Program-made: the position numbers and the translations under genes
Assembly (NCBI GenBank): GCA_027574665.1
Contig: CM050677.1
Span: 1,931,273-1,995,272, forward strand
DNA: 64,000 nucleotides
Origin: Rhynochetos jubatus
Taxonomy: Eukaryota; Chordata; Aves; Eurypygiformes; Rhynochetidae
Reading direction: 5' to 3'
The notes under the pieces: generated by a model
What the model saw: the letters and a program-made list of their open reading frames with translations, nothing else
The model's database searches: none
What the model was told of the DNA's origin: nothing
Shown here: one piece after another, positions 1-9,000 of the stretch
Position numbering within the stretch: the first letter of the stretch is position 1
Layout of the letters: each line of letters starts with the position of its first letter

Positions 1-411
1 CCAAACAGAAAGAGTTAGGAGAGAATTTCTTGTCCCTTCTTGCTGCGCCCTTGCAGAGCACTGCGTGCCAGAGCAGCCGGATCGCTGTGTTGCTTGCAAT
101 CTCCAGTTCCAACAGTGCCACAGTTCCTCGGCAACAGAAAGAGCTAGGAAGGAATTGCTTGCGCTGTTTTCTCTCGCTGTGCTCTAGCAGTTCGTTCCCT
201 TTTCGGCAGAGCGCGGGACCGCTTGCAAAGCTTAGAAACAAACCTCTCCCTTTTCCTCCAAAAGGGAAAGAGCTACGAGGGAATTTCTTAGCGAAACCTT
301 GTTTGTTTTGGCAGAGCACTGCATGCCTCTTAAGACAGAGCTCTGTATCCCCGCGAAAGTCGAAATCCACAGGGTCACCTTCTCTGTGCTAACAGGCTCG
401 GAGAGGCTCGA
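1..411. repeat. Partial monomer at left window edge
   Basis: These are the last 411 bases of a monomer cut by the window start, so the array continues to the left. It carries the GCGCCCTTGC variant near 48 and the CCCCGCGAAAG variant near 350. Both are shared with the monomer ending at 10,795, which places it inside the large duplication described separately. Confidence 0.97.
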
Positions 412-480
412 ATGCGCGGCTCGTTGAAGCGTCTGCCCGAACACGGACATCTGAAGCAGCACTGTAATGCGACCAAACAG

Positions 481-609
481 AAAGAGTTAGGAGAGAATTT
501 CTTGTCCCTTCTTGCTGCGCCTTTGCAGAGCACTGCGTGCCAGAGCAGCCGGATCGCTGTGTTGCTTGCAATCTCCAGTTCCAACAGTGCCACAGTTCCT
601 CGGCAACAG
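481..609. repeat. Sub-unit A of the monomer (129 bp)
   Basis: Begins AAAGAGTTAGGAGAGAATTT and carries GCAGAGCACTGC starting at its base 45. It aligns without gaps to sub-unit C over the first 61 bases at about 43 identical positions, and both have GCAGAGCACTGC at the same offset. This indicates that the 472-bp monomer was built from a shorter element by internal duplication. Coordinates are for the first complete monomer; the equivalent lies at the same offset in every other monomer. Confidence 0.8.
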
Positions 610-738
610 AAAGAGCTAGGAAGGAATTGCTTGCGCTGTTTTCTCTCGCTGTGCTCTAGCAGTTCGTTCCCTTTTCGGCAGAGCGCGGGACCGCTTGCAA
701 AGCTTAGAAACAAACCTCTCCCTTTTCCTCCAAAAGGG
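610..738. repeat. Sub-unit B of the monomer (129 bp)
   Basis: Begins AAAGAGCTAGGAAGGAATTG, about 22 of 30 bases identical to the start of sub-unit A and exactly 129 bp downstream of it. A second similarity block follows: CAGAGCGCGGGACCGCT then TGCAA in B, against CAGAGCAGCCGGATCGCT then a short insertion and TGCAA in A. It ends in the CCCTTTT/AAAAGGG hairpin. Confidence 0.75.
720..738. repeat. Hairpin-forming inverted repeat, one per monomer
   Basis: CCCTTTTCCTCCAAAAGGG gives two 7-base arms around a 5-base spacer. It recurs at this offset across the array. In nine monomers (starting at 19,764, 21,652, 23,068, 28,260, 28,732, 39,116, 41,004, 44,779 and 45,723) the left arm reads CCCCTTT, which breaks one pair. 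Possible role in DNA extrusion or protein binding is inference only. Confidence 0.75.
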
Positions 739-827
739 AAAGAGCTACGAGGGAATTTCTTAGCGAAACCTTGTTTGTTTTGGCAGAGCACTGCATGCCT
801 CTTAAGACAGAGCTCTGTATCCCCGGG
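739..827. repeat. Sub-unit C of the monomer (89 bp, shortened)
   Basis: Begins AAAGAGCTACGAGGGAATTT, 129 bp after the start of B, and contains GCAGAGCACTGCATGCC at the same internal offset as A. It is about 40 bp shorter than A and B. If the ancestor was about 129 bp, the missing part was lost from its 3' side. It contains the 12-bp palindrome. Confidence 0.75.
807..818. repeat. 12-bp perfect palindrome, one per monomer
   Basis: ACAGAGCTCTGT is its own reverse complement, and the same offset in nearly all monomers carries it. Rare monomers break it: near 10,258 (CTCTCTAT), near 17,806 (GAGCGCTG), near 50,371 (AGAACTCTG), and the monomers where CTGTAT has become CTGGAT. A dimeric protein site is possible but not shown. 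Confidence 0.7.
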
Positions 828-952
828 AAAGTCGAAATCCACAGGGTCACCTTCTCTGTGCTAACAGGCTCGGAGAGGCTCGAATGCGCGGCTCGTTGAA
901 GCGTCTGCCCGAACACGGACATCTGAAGCAGCACTGTAATGCGACCAAACAG
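828..952. repeat. Possible sub-unit D of the monomer (125 bp)
   Basis: Begins AAAGTCGAAATCC and runs 125 bp to the next AAAGAG box. Similarity to A-C is weak: the AAAG start, a TTCTCTGTGCT stretch resembling TTCTCTCGCTGTGCT of B, and the CAAACAG ending resembling the GGCAACAG ending of A. Its length close to 129 bp is the main reason to list it as a sub-unit. It may instead be unrelated sequence captured when the monomer formed. Confidence 0.4.
867..895. repeat. Cluster of three GGCTCG motifs, one per monomer
   Basis: GGCTCG occurs at 867, 877 and 890, spaced 10 and 13 bp. The middle copy is the site of the commonest polymorphism in the array (GGCTCG or GGCTGG), while the outer two are nearly constant. 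From about 56,572 to the end of the window all 16 middle copies read GGCTGG. Confidence 0.65.
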
Positions 953-3900
953 AAAGAGTTAGGAGAGAATTTCTTGTCCCTTCTTGCTGCGCCTTTGCAG
1001 AGCACTGCGTGCCAGAGCAGCCGGATCGCTGTGTTGCTTGCAATCTCCAGTTCCAACAGTGCCACAGTTCCTCGGCAACAGAAAGAGCTAGGAAGGAATT
1101 GCTTGCGCTGTTTTCTCTCGCTGTGCTCTAGCAGTTCGTTCCCTTTTCGGCAGAGCGCGGGACCGCTTGCAAAGCTTAGAAACAAACCTCTCCCTTTTCC
1201 TCCAAAAGGGAAAGAGCTACGAGGGAATTTCTTAGCGAAACCTTGTTTGTTTTGGCAGAGCACTGCATGCCTCTTAAGACAGAGCTCTGTATGCCCGGGA
1301 AAGTCGAAATCCACAGGGTCACCTTCTCTGTGCTAACAGGCTCGGAGAGGCTCGAATGCGCGGCTCGTTGAAGCGTCTGCCCGAACACGGACATCTGAAG
1401 CAGCACTGTAATGCGACCAAACAGAAAGAGTTAGGAGAGAATTTCTTGTCCCTTCTTGCTGCGCCTTTGCAGAGCACTGCGTGCCAGAGCAGCCGGATCG
1501 CTGTGTTGCTTGCAATCTCCAGTTCCAACAGTGCCACAGTTCCTCGGCAACAGAAAGAGCTAGGAAGGAATTGCTTGCGCTGTTTTCTCTCGCTGTGCTC
1601 TAGCAGTTCGTTCCCTTTTCGGCAGAGCGCGGGACCGCTTGCAAAGCTTAGAAACAAACCTCTCCCTTTTCCTCCAAAAGGGAAAGAGCTACGAGGGAAT
1701 TTCTTAGCGAAACCTTGTTTGTTTTGGCAGAGCACTGCATGCCTCTTAAGACAGAGCTCTGTATCCCCGCGAAAGTCGAAATCCACAGGGTCACCTTCTC
1801 TGTGCTAACAGGCTCGGAGAGGCTCGAATGCGCGGCTCGTTGAAGCGTCTGCCCGAACACGGACATCTGAAGCAGCACTGTAATGCGACCAAACAGAAAG
1901 AGTTAGGAGAGAATTTCTTGTCCCTTCTTGCTGCGCCCTTGCAGAGCACTGCGTGCCAGAGCAGCCGGATCGCTGTGTTGCTTGCAATCTCCAGTTCCAA
2001 CAGTGCCACAGTTCCTCGGCAACAGAAAGAGCTAGGAAGGAATTGCTTGCGCTGTTTTCTCTCGCTGTGCTCTAGCAGTTCGTTCCCTTTTCGGCAGAGC
2101 GCGGGACCGCTTGCAAAGCTTAGAAACAAACCTCTCCCTTTTCCTCCAAAAGGGAAAGAGCTACGAGGGAATTTCTTAGCGAAACCTTGTTTGTTTTGGC
2201 AGAGCACTGCATGCCTCTTAAGACAGAGCTCTGTATCCCCGCGAAAGTCGAAATCCACAGGGTCACCTTCTCTGTGCTAACAGGCTCGGAGAGGCTCGAA
2301 TGCGCGGCTCGTTGAAGCGTCTGCCCGAACACGGACATCTGAAGCAGCACTGTAATGCGACCAAACAGAAAGAGTTAGGAGAGAATTTCTTGTCCCTTCT
2401 TGCTGCGCCTTTGCAGAGCACTGCGTGCCAGAGCAGCCGGACCGCTGTGTTGCTTGCAATCTCCACTTCCAACAGTGCCACAGTTCCTCGGCAACAGAAA
2501 GAGCTAGGAAGGAATTGCTTGCGCTGTTTTCTCTCGCTGTGCTCTAGCAGTTCGTTCCCTTTTCGGCAGAGCGCGGGACCGCTTGCAAAGCTTAGAAACA
2601 AACCTCTCCCTTTTCCTCCAAAAGGGAAAGAGCTACGAGGGAATTTCTGAGTGAAACCTTGTTTGTTTTGGCAGAGCACTGCATGCCTCTTAAGACAGAG
2701 CTCTGTATCCCCGGGAAAGTCGAAATCCACAGGGTCACCTTCTCTGTGCTAACAGGCTCGGAGAGGCTCGAATGCGCGGCTCGTTGAAGCGTCTGCCCGA
2801 ACACGGACATCTGAAGCAGCACTGTAATGCGACCAAACAGAAAGAGTTAGGAGAGAATTTCTTGTCCCTTCTTGCTGCGCCTTTGCAGAGCACTGCGTGC
2901 CAGAGCAGCCGGATCGCTGTGTTGCTTGCAATCTCCAGTTCCAACAGTGCCACAGTTCCTCGGCAACAGAAAGAGCTAGGAAGGAATTGCTTGCGCTGTT
3001 TTCTCTCGCTGTGCTCTAGCAGTTCGTTCCCTTTTCGGCAGAGCGCGGGACCGCTTGCAAAGCTTAGAAACAAAGCTCTCCCTTTTCCTCCAAAAGGGAA
3101 AGAGCTACGAGGGAATTTCTTAGCGAAACCTTGTTTGTTTTGGCAGAGCACTGCATGCCTCTTAAGACAGAGCTCTGTATGCCCGGGAAAGTCGAAATCC
3201 ACAGGGTCACCTTCTCTGTGCTAACAGGCTCGGAGAGGCTGGAATGCGCGGCTCGTTGAAGCGTCTGCCCGAACACGGACATCTGAAGCAGCACTGTAAT
3301 GCGACCAAACAGAAAGAGTTAGGAGAGAATTTCTTGTCCCTTCTTGCTGCGCCCTTGCAGAGCACTGCGTGCCAGAGCAGCCGGATCGCTGTGTTGCTTG
3401 CAATCTCCAGTTCCAACAGTGCCACAGTTCCTCGGCAACAGAAAGAGCTAGGAAGGAATTGCTTGCGCTGTTTTCTCTCGCTGTGCTCTAGCAGTTCGTT
3501 CCCTTTTCGGCAGAGCGCGGGACCGCTTGCAAAGCTTAGAAACAAACCTCTCCCTTTTCCTCCAAAAGGGAAAGAGCTACGAGGGAATTTCTTAGCGAAA
3601 CCTTGTTTGTTTTGGCAGAGCACTGCATGCCTCTTAAGACAGAGCTCTGTATGCCCGGGAAAGTCGAAATCCACAGGGTCACCTTCTCTGTGCTAACAGG
3701 CTCGGAGAGGCTCGAATGCGCGGCTCGTTGAAGCGTCTGCCCGAACACGGACATCTGAAGCAGCACTGTAATGCGACCAAACAGAAAGAGTTAGGAGAGA
3801 ATTTCTTGTCCCTTCTTGCTGCGCCTTTGCAGAGCACTGCGTGCCAGAGCAGCCGGATCGCTGTGTTGCTTGCAATCTCCAGTTCCAACAGTGCCACAGT

Positions 3901-4187
3901 TCCTCGGCAACAGAAAGAGCTAGGAAGGAATTGCTTGCGCTGTTTTCTCTCGCTGTGCTCTAGCAGTTCGTTCCCTTTTCGGCAGAGCGCGGGACCGCTT
4001 GCAAAGCTTAGAAACAAACCTCTCCCTTTTCCTCCAAAAGGGAAAGAGCTACGAGGGAATTTCTTAGCGAAACCTTGTTTGTTTTGGCAGAGCACTGCAT
4101 GCCTCTTAAGACAGAGCTCTGTATGCCCGGGAAAGTCGAAATCCACAGGGTCACCTTCTCTGTGCTAACAGGCTCGGAGAGGCTGGA

Positions 4188-4659
4188 ATGCGCGGCTCGT
4201 TGAAGCGTCTGCCCGAACACGGACATCTGAAGCAGCACTGTAATGCGACCAAACAGAAAGAGTTAGGAGAGAATTTCTTGTCCCTTCTTGCTGCGCCTTT
4301 GCAGAGCACTGCGTGCCAGAGCAGCCGGACCGCTGTGTTGCTTGCAATCTCCACTTCCAACAGTGCCACAGTTCCTCGGCAACAGAAAGAGCTAGGAAGG
4401 AATTGCTTGCGCTGTTTTCTCTCGCTGTGCTCTAGCAGTTCGTTCCCTTTTCGGCAGAGCGCGGGACCGCCTGCAAAGCTTAGAAACAAACCTCTCCCTT
4501 TTCCTCCAAAAGGGAAAGAGCTACGAGGGAATTTCTTAGCGAAACCTTGTTTGTTTTGGCAGAGCACTGCATGCCTCTTAAGACAGAGCTCTGTATCCCC
4601 GGGAAAGTCGAAATCCACAGGGTCACCTTCTCTGTGCTAACAGGCTCGGAGAGGCTCGA
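4188..4659. repeat. Chimeric monomer from unequal exchange
   Basis: Its left part has CCTTTGC, CCACTTCC and TTGCGCTG like monomer 14,572-15,043. Its right part has CGCCTGC near 4,468 and CTCGAA near 4,655 like monomer 15,044-15,515. The switch lies between about 4,408 and 4,468. The base at 4,330 (ACCGCT) matches neither partner and is shared with 2,442 and the monomer at 9,380. A one-monomer difference between the two higher-order copies, located exactly here, supports a deletion by in-register exchange (or the reciprocal expansion in copy 2). Confidence 0.8.
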
Positions 4660-6075
4660 ATGCGCGGCTCGTTGAAGCGTCTGCCCGAACACGGACATCT
4701 GAAGCAGCACTGTAATGCGACCAAACAGAAAGAGTTAGGAGAGAATTTCTTGTCCCTTCTTGCTGCGCCCTTGCAGAGCACTGCGTGCCAGAGCAGCCGG
4801 ACCGCTGTGTTGCTTGCAATCTCCAGTTCCAACAGTGCCACAGTTCCTCGGCAACAGAAAGAGCTAGGAAGGAATTGCTTGCGCTGTTTTCTCTCGCTGT
4901 GCTCTAGCAGTTCGTTCCCTTTTCGGCAGAGCGCGGGACCGCTTGCAAAGCTTAGAAACAAACCTCTCCCTTTTCCTCCAAAAGGGAAAGAGCTACGAGG
5001 GAATTTCTTAGCGAAACCTTGTTTGTTTTGGCAGAGCACTGCATGCCTCTTAAGACAGAGCTCTGTATCCCCGGGAAAGTCGAAATCCACAGGGTCACCT
5101 TCTCTGTGCTAACAGGCTCGGAGAGGCTGGAATGCGCGGCTCGTTGAAGCGTCTGCCCGAACACGGACATCTGAAGCAGCACTGTCATGCGACCAAACAG
5201 AAAGAGTTAGGAGAGAATTTCTTGTCCCTTCTTGCTGCGCCTTTGCAGACCACTGCGTGCCAGAGCAGCCGGATCGCTGTGTTGCTTGCAATCTCCAGTT
5301 CCAACAGTGCCACAGTTCCTCGGCAACAGAAAGAGCTAGGAAGGAATTGCTTGCGCTGTTTTCTCTCGCTGTGCTCTAGCAGTTCGTTCCCTTTTCGGCA
5401 GAGCGCGGGACCGCTTGCAAAGCTTAGAAACAAACCTCTCCCTTTTCCTCCAAAAGGGAAAGAGCTACGAGGGAATTTCTTAGCGAAACACTGTTTGTTT
5501 TGGCAGAGCACTGCATGCCTCTTAAGACAGAGCTCTGTATCCCCGGGAAAGTCGAAATCCACAGGGTCACCTTCTCTGTGCTAACAGGCTCGGAGAGGCT
5601 CGAATGCGCGGCTCGTTGAAGCGTCTGCCCGAACACGGACATCTGAAGCAGCACTGTAATGCGACCAAACAGAAAGAGTTAGGAGAGAATTTCTTGTCCC
5701 TTCTTGCTGCGCCTTTGCAGAGCACTGCGTGCCAGAGCAGCCGGATCGCTGTGTTGCTTGCAATCTCCAGTTCCAACAGTGCCACAGTTCCTCGGCAACA
5801 GAAAGAGCTAGGAAGGAATTGCTTGCGCTGTTTTCTCTCGCTGTGCTCTAGCAGTTCGTTCCCTTCTCGGCAGAGCGCGGGACCGCTTGCAAAGCTTAGA
5901 AACAAACCTCTCCCTTTTCCTCCAAAAGGGAAAGAGCTACGAGGGAATTTCTTAGTGAAACCTTGTTTGTTTTGGCAGAGCACTGCATGCCTCTTAAGAC
6001 AGAGCTCTGTATCCCCGGGAAAGTCGAAATCCAGGGGGTCACCTTCTCTGTGCTAACAGGCTCGGAGAGGCTGGA

Positions 6076-9000
6076 ATGCGCGGCTCGTTGAAGCGTCTGC
6101 CCGAACACGGACATCTGAAGCAGCACTGTAATGCGACCAAACAGAAAGAGTTAGGAGAGAATTTCTTGTCCCTTCTTGCTGCGCCTTTGCAGAGCACTGC
6201 GTGCCAGAGCAGCCGGATCGCTGTGTTGCTTGCAATCTCCAGTTCCAACAGTGCCACAGTTCCTCGGCAACAGAAAGAGCTAGGAAGGAATTGCTTGCGC
6301 TGTTTTCTCTCGCTGTGCTCTAGCAGTTCGTTCCCTTTTCGGCAGAGCGCGGGACCGCTTGCAAAGCTTAGAAACAAACCTCTCCCTTTTCCTCCAAAAG
6401 GGAAAGAGCTACGAGGGAATTTCTTAGCGAAACCTTGTTTGTTTTGGCAGAGCACTGCATGCCTCTTAAGACAGAGCTCTGTATGCCCGGGAAAGTCGAA
6501 ATCCACAGGGTCACCTTCTCTGTGCTAACAGGCTCGGAGAGGCTGGAATGCGCGGCTCGTTGAAGCGTCTGCCCGAACACGGACATCTGAAGCAGCACTG
6601 TAATGCGACCAAACAGAAAGAGTTAGGAGAGAATTTCTTGTCCCTTCTTGCTGCGCCTTTGCAGAGCACTGCGTGCCAGAGCAGCCGGATCGCTGTGTTG
6701 CTTGCAATCTCCAGTTCCAACAGTGCCACAGTTCCTCGGCAACAGAAAGAGCTAGGAAGGAATTGCTTGCGCTGTTTTCTCTCGCTGTGCTCTAGCAGTT
6801 CGTTCCCTTTTCGGCAGAGCGCGGGAACGCTTGCAAAGCTTAGAAACAAACCTCTCCCTTTTCCTCCAAAAGGGAAAGAGCTACGAGGGAATTTCTTAGC
6901 GAAACCTTGTTTGTTTTGGCAGAGCACTGCATGCCTCTTAAGACAGAGCTCTGGATCCCCGGGAAAGTCGAAATCCACAGGGTCACCTTCTCTGTGCTAA
7001 CAGGCTCGGAGAGGCTCGAATGCGCGGCTCGTTGAAGCGTCTGCCCGAACACGGACATCTGAAGCAGCACTGTAATGCGACCAAACAGAAAGAGTTAGGA
7101 GAGAATTTCTTGTCCCTTCTTGCTGCGCCCTTGCAGAGCACTGCGTGCCAGAGCAGCCGGATCGCTGTGTTGCTTGCAATCTCCAGTTCCAACAGTGCCA
7201 CAGTTCCTCGGCAACAGAAAGAGCTAGGAAGGAATTGCTTACGCTGTTTTCTCTCGCTGTGCTCTAGCAGTTCGTTCCCTTTTCGGCAGAGCGCGGGACC
7301 GCTTGCAAAGCTTAGAAACAAACCTCTCCCTTTTCCTCCAAAAGGGAAAGAGCTACGAGGGAATTTCTTAGCGAAACCTTGTTTGTTTTGGCAGAGCACT
7401 GCATGCCTCTTAAGACAGAGCTCTGTATCCCCGCGAAAGTCGAAATCCACAGGGTCACCTTCTCTGTGCTAACAGGCTCGGAGAGGCTCGAATGCGCGGC
7501 TCGTTGAAGCGTCTGCCCGAACACGGACATCTGAAGCAGCACTGTAATGCGACCAAACAGAAAGAGTTAGGAGAGAATTTCTTGTCCCTTCTTGCTGCGC
7601 CTTTGCAGAGCACTGCGTGCCAGAGCAGCCGGATCGCTGTGTTGCTTGCAATCTCCAGTTCCAACAGTGCCACAGTTCCTCGGCAACAGAAAGAGCTAGG
7701 AAGGAATTGCTTGCGCTGTTTTCTCTCGCTGTGCTCTAGCAGTTCGTTCCCTTTTCGGCAGAGCGCGGGACCGCTTGCAAAGCTTAGAAACAAACCTCTC
7801 CCTTTTCCTCCAAAAGGGAAAGAGCTACGAGGGAATTTCTTAGCGAAACCTTGTTTGTTTTGGCAGAGCACTGCATGCCTCTTAAGACAGAGCTCTGTAT
7901 GCCCGGGAAAGTCGAAATCCACAGGGTCACCTTCTCTGTGCTAACAGGCTCGGAGAGGCTGGAATGCGCGGCTCGTTGAAGCGTCTGCCCGAACACGGAC
8001 ATCTGAAGCAGCACTGTAATGCGACCAAACAGAAAGAGTTAGGAGAGAATTTCTTGTCCCTTCTTGCTGCGCCTTTGCAGAGCACTGCGTGCCAGAGCAG
8101 CCGGATCGCTGTGTTGCTTGCAATCTCCAGTTCCAACAGTGCCACAGTTCCTCGGCAACAGAAAGAGCTAGGAAGGAATTGCTTGCGCTGTTTTCTCTCG
8201 CTGTGCTCTAGCAGTTCGTTCCCTTTTCGGCAGAGCGTGGGACCGCTTGCAAAGCTTAGAAACAAACCTCTCCCTTTTCCTCCAAAAGGGAAAGAGCTAC
8301 GAGGGAATTTCTTAGCGAAACCTTGTTTGTTTTGGCAGAGCACTGCATGCCTCTTAAGACAGAGCTCTGTATGCCCGGGAAAGTCGAAATCCACAGGGTC
8401 ACCTTCTCTGTGCTAACAGGCTCGGAGAGGCTCGAATGCGCGGCTCGTTGAAGCGTCTGCCCGAACACGGACATCTGAAGCAGCACTGTAATGCGACCAA
8501 ACAGAAAGAGTTAGGAGAGAATTTCTTGTCCCTTCTTGCTGCGCCTTTGCAGAGCACTGCGTGCCAGAGCAGCCGGATCGCTGTGTTGCTTGCAATCTCC
8601 AGTTCCAACAGTGCCACAGTTCCTCGGCAACAGAAAGAGCTAGGAAGGAATTGCTTGCGCTGTTTTCTCTCGCTGTGCTCTAGCAGTTCGTTCCCTTTTC
8701 GGCAGAGCGCGGGACCGCTTGCAAAGCTTAGAAACAAACCTCTCCCTTTTCCTCCAAAAGGGAAAGAGCTACGAGGGAATTTCTTAGCGAAACCTTGTTT
8801 GTTTTGGCAGAGCACTGCATGCCTCTTAAGACAGAGCTCTGTATGCCCGGGAAAGTCGAAATCCACAGGGTCACCTTCTCTGTGCTAACAGGCTCGGAGA
8901 GGCTGGAATGCGCGGCTCGTTGAAGCGTCTGCCCGAACACGGACATCTGAAGCAGCACTGTAATGCGACCAAACAGAAAGAGTTAGGAGAGAATTTCTTG

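Larger units (their letters stand above)
412..883. repeat. Representative complete 472-bp monomer
   Basis: First complete monomer and close to the array consensus. In order it contains the end of sub-unit D (412-480), sub-unit A (481-609), sub-unit B (610-738), sub-unit C (739-827) and the start of the next D (828-883). Single restriction-type palindromes mark it: AAGCTT near 700, GCATGC near 793, CTTAAG near 801, GAGCTC near 810 and GGTCACC near 845. The commonest variable sites are CTCGAA or CTGGAA just before the monomer start, ATGCGACC or ATGCCACC, GCGCCTTTG or GCGCCCTTG, TTGCGCTG or TTACGCTG, TATCCCCGGG or TATGCCCGGG, and CCACAGGG or CCAGGGGG. Confidence 0.97.
1..6035. repeat. Higher-order duplication, copy 1 (left)
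   Basis: Matches 10,385-16,891 monomer by monomer. The offset is 10,384 bp (22 monomers) up to the monomer at 3,716-4,187, then 10,856 bp (23 monomers) from 4,660. Shared diagnostic variants in order: CCCCGCG near 350, TATGCCC near 1,290, CCCCGCG near 1,763 and 2,236, GAATTTCTGAGTG near 2,641, CAAAGCTCTC near 3,070, ACCGCT near 4,801, TCATGCG with CAGACCACTG and AAACACTG in 5,132-5,603, and TTCTCGG, TAGTG and CCAGGGGG in 5,604-6,075. Differences seen are 2,442, 2,466, 4,330, 6,013 and the lost monomer. The true left limit may lie outside the window, and similarity ends by 6,073. Confidence 0.9.

Noticed and set aside
660-672. Pol III B-box-like AGTTCGTTCCC, suggesting a SINE or tRNA-derived monomer
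   Set aside because: Three mismatches to the B-box consensus, no convincing A box at a suitable distance upstream, and no tRNA cloverleaf arms or A-rich tail.
660-690. CENP-B-box-like sequence around TTCGTTCCCTTTTCGG
   Set aside because: It has TTCG and a later CGG, but the required central A and the CGGG at the correct spacing are missing.
412-864. Repeated 150-codon plus-strand and 155- to 170-codon minus-strand open frames as real genes or a tandem gene family
   Set aside because: They recur only because the DNA repeats, overlap on opposite strands, lack recognisable domains, are Ser/Cys-rich with no plausible fold visible, and vary mostly at amino-acid-changing positions. No promoter, intron or polyadenylation context is evident.
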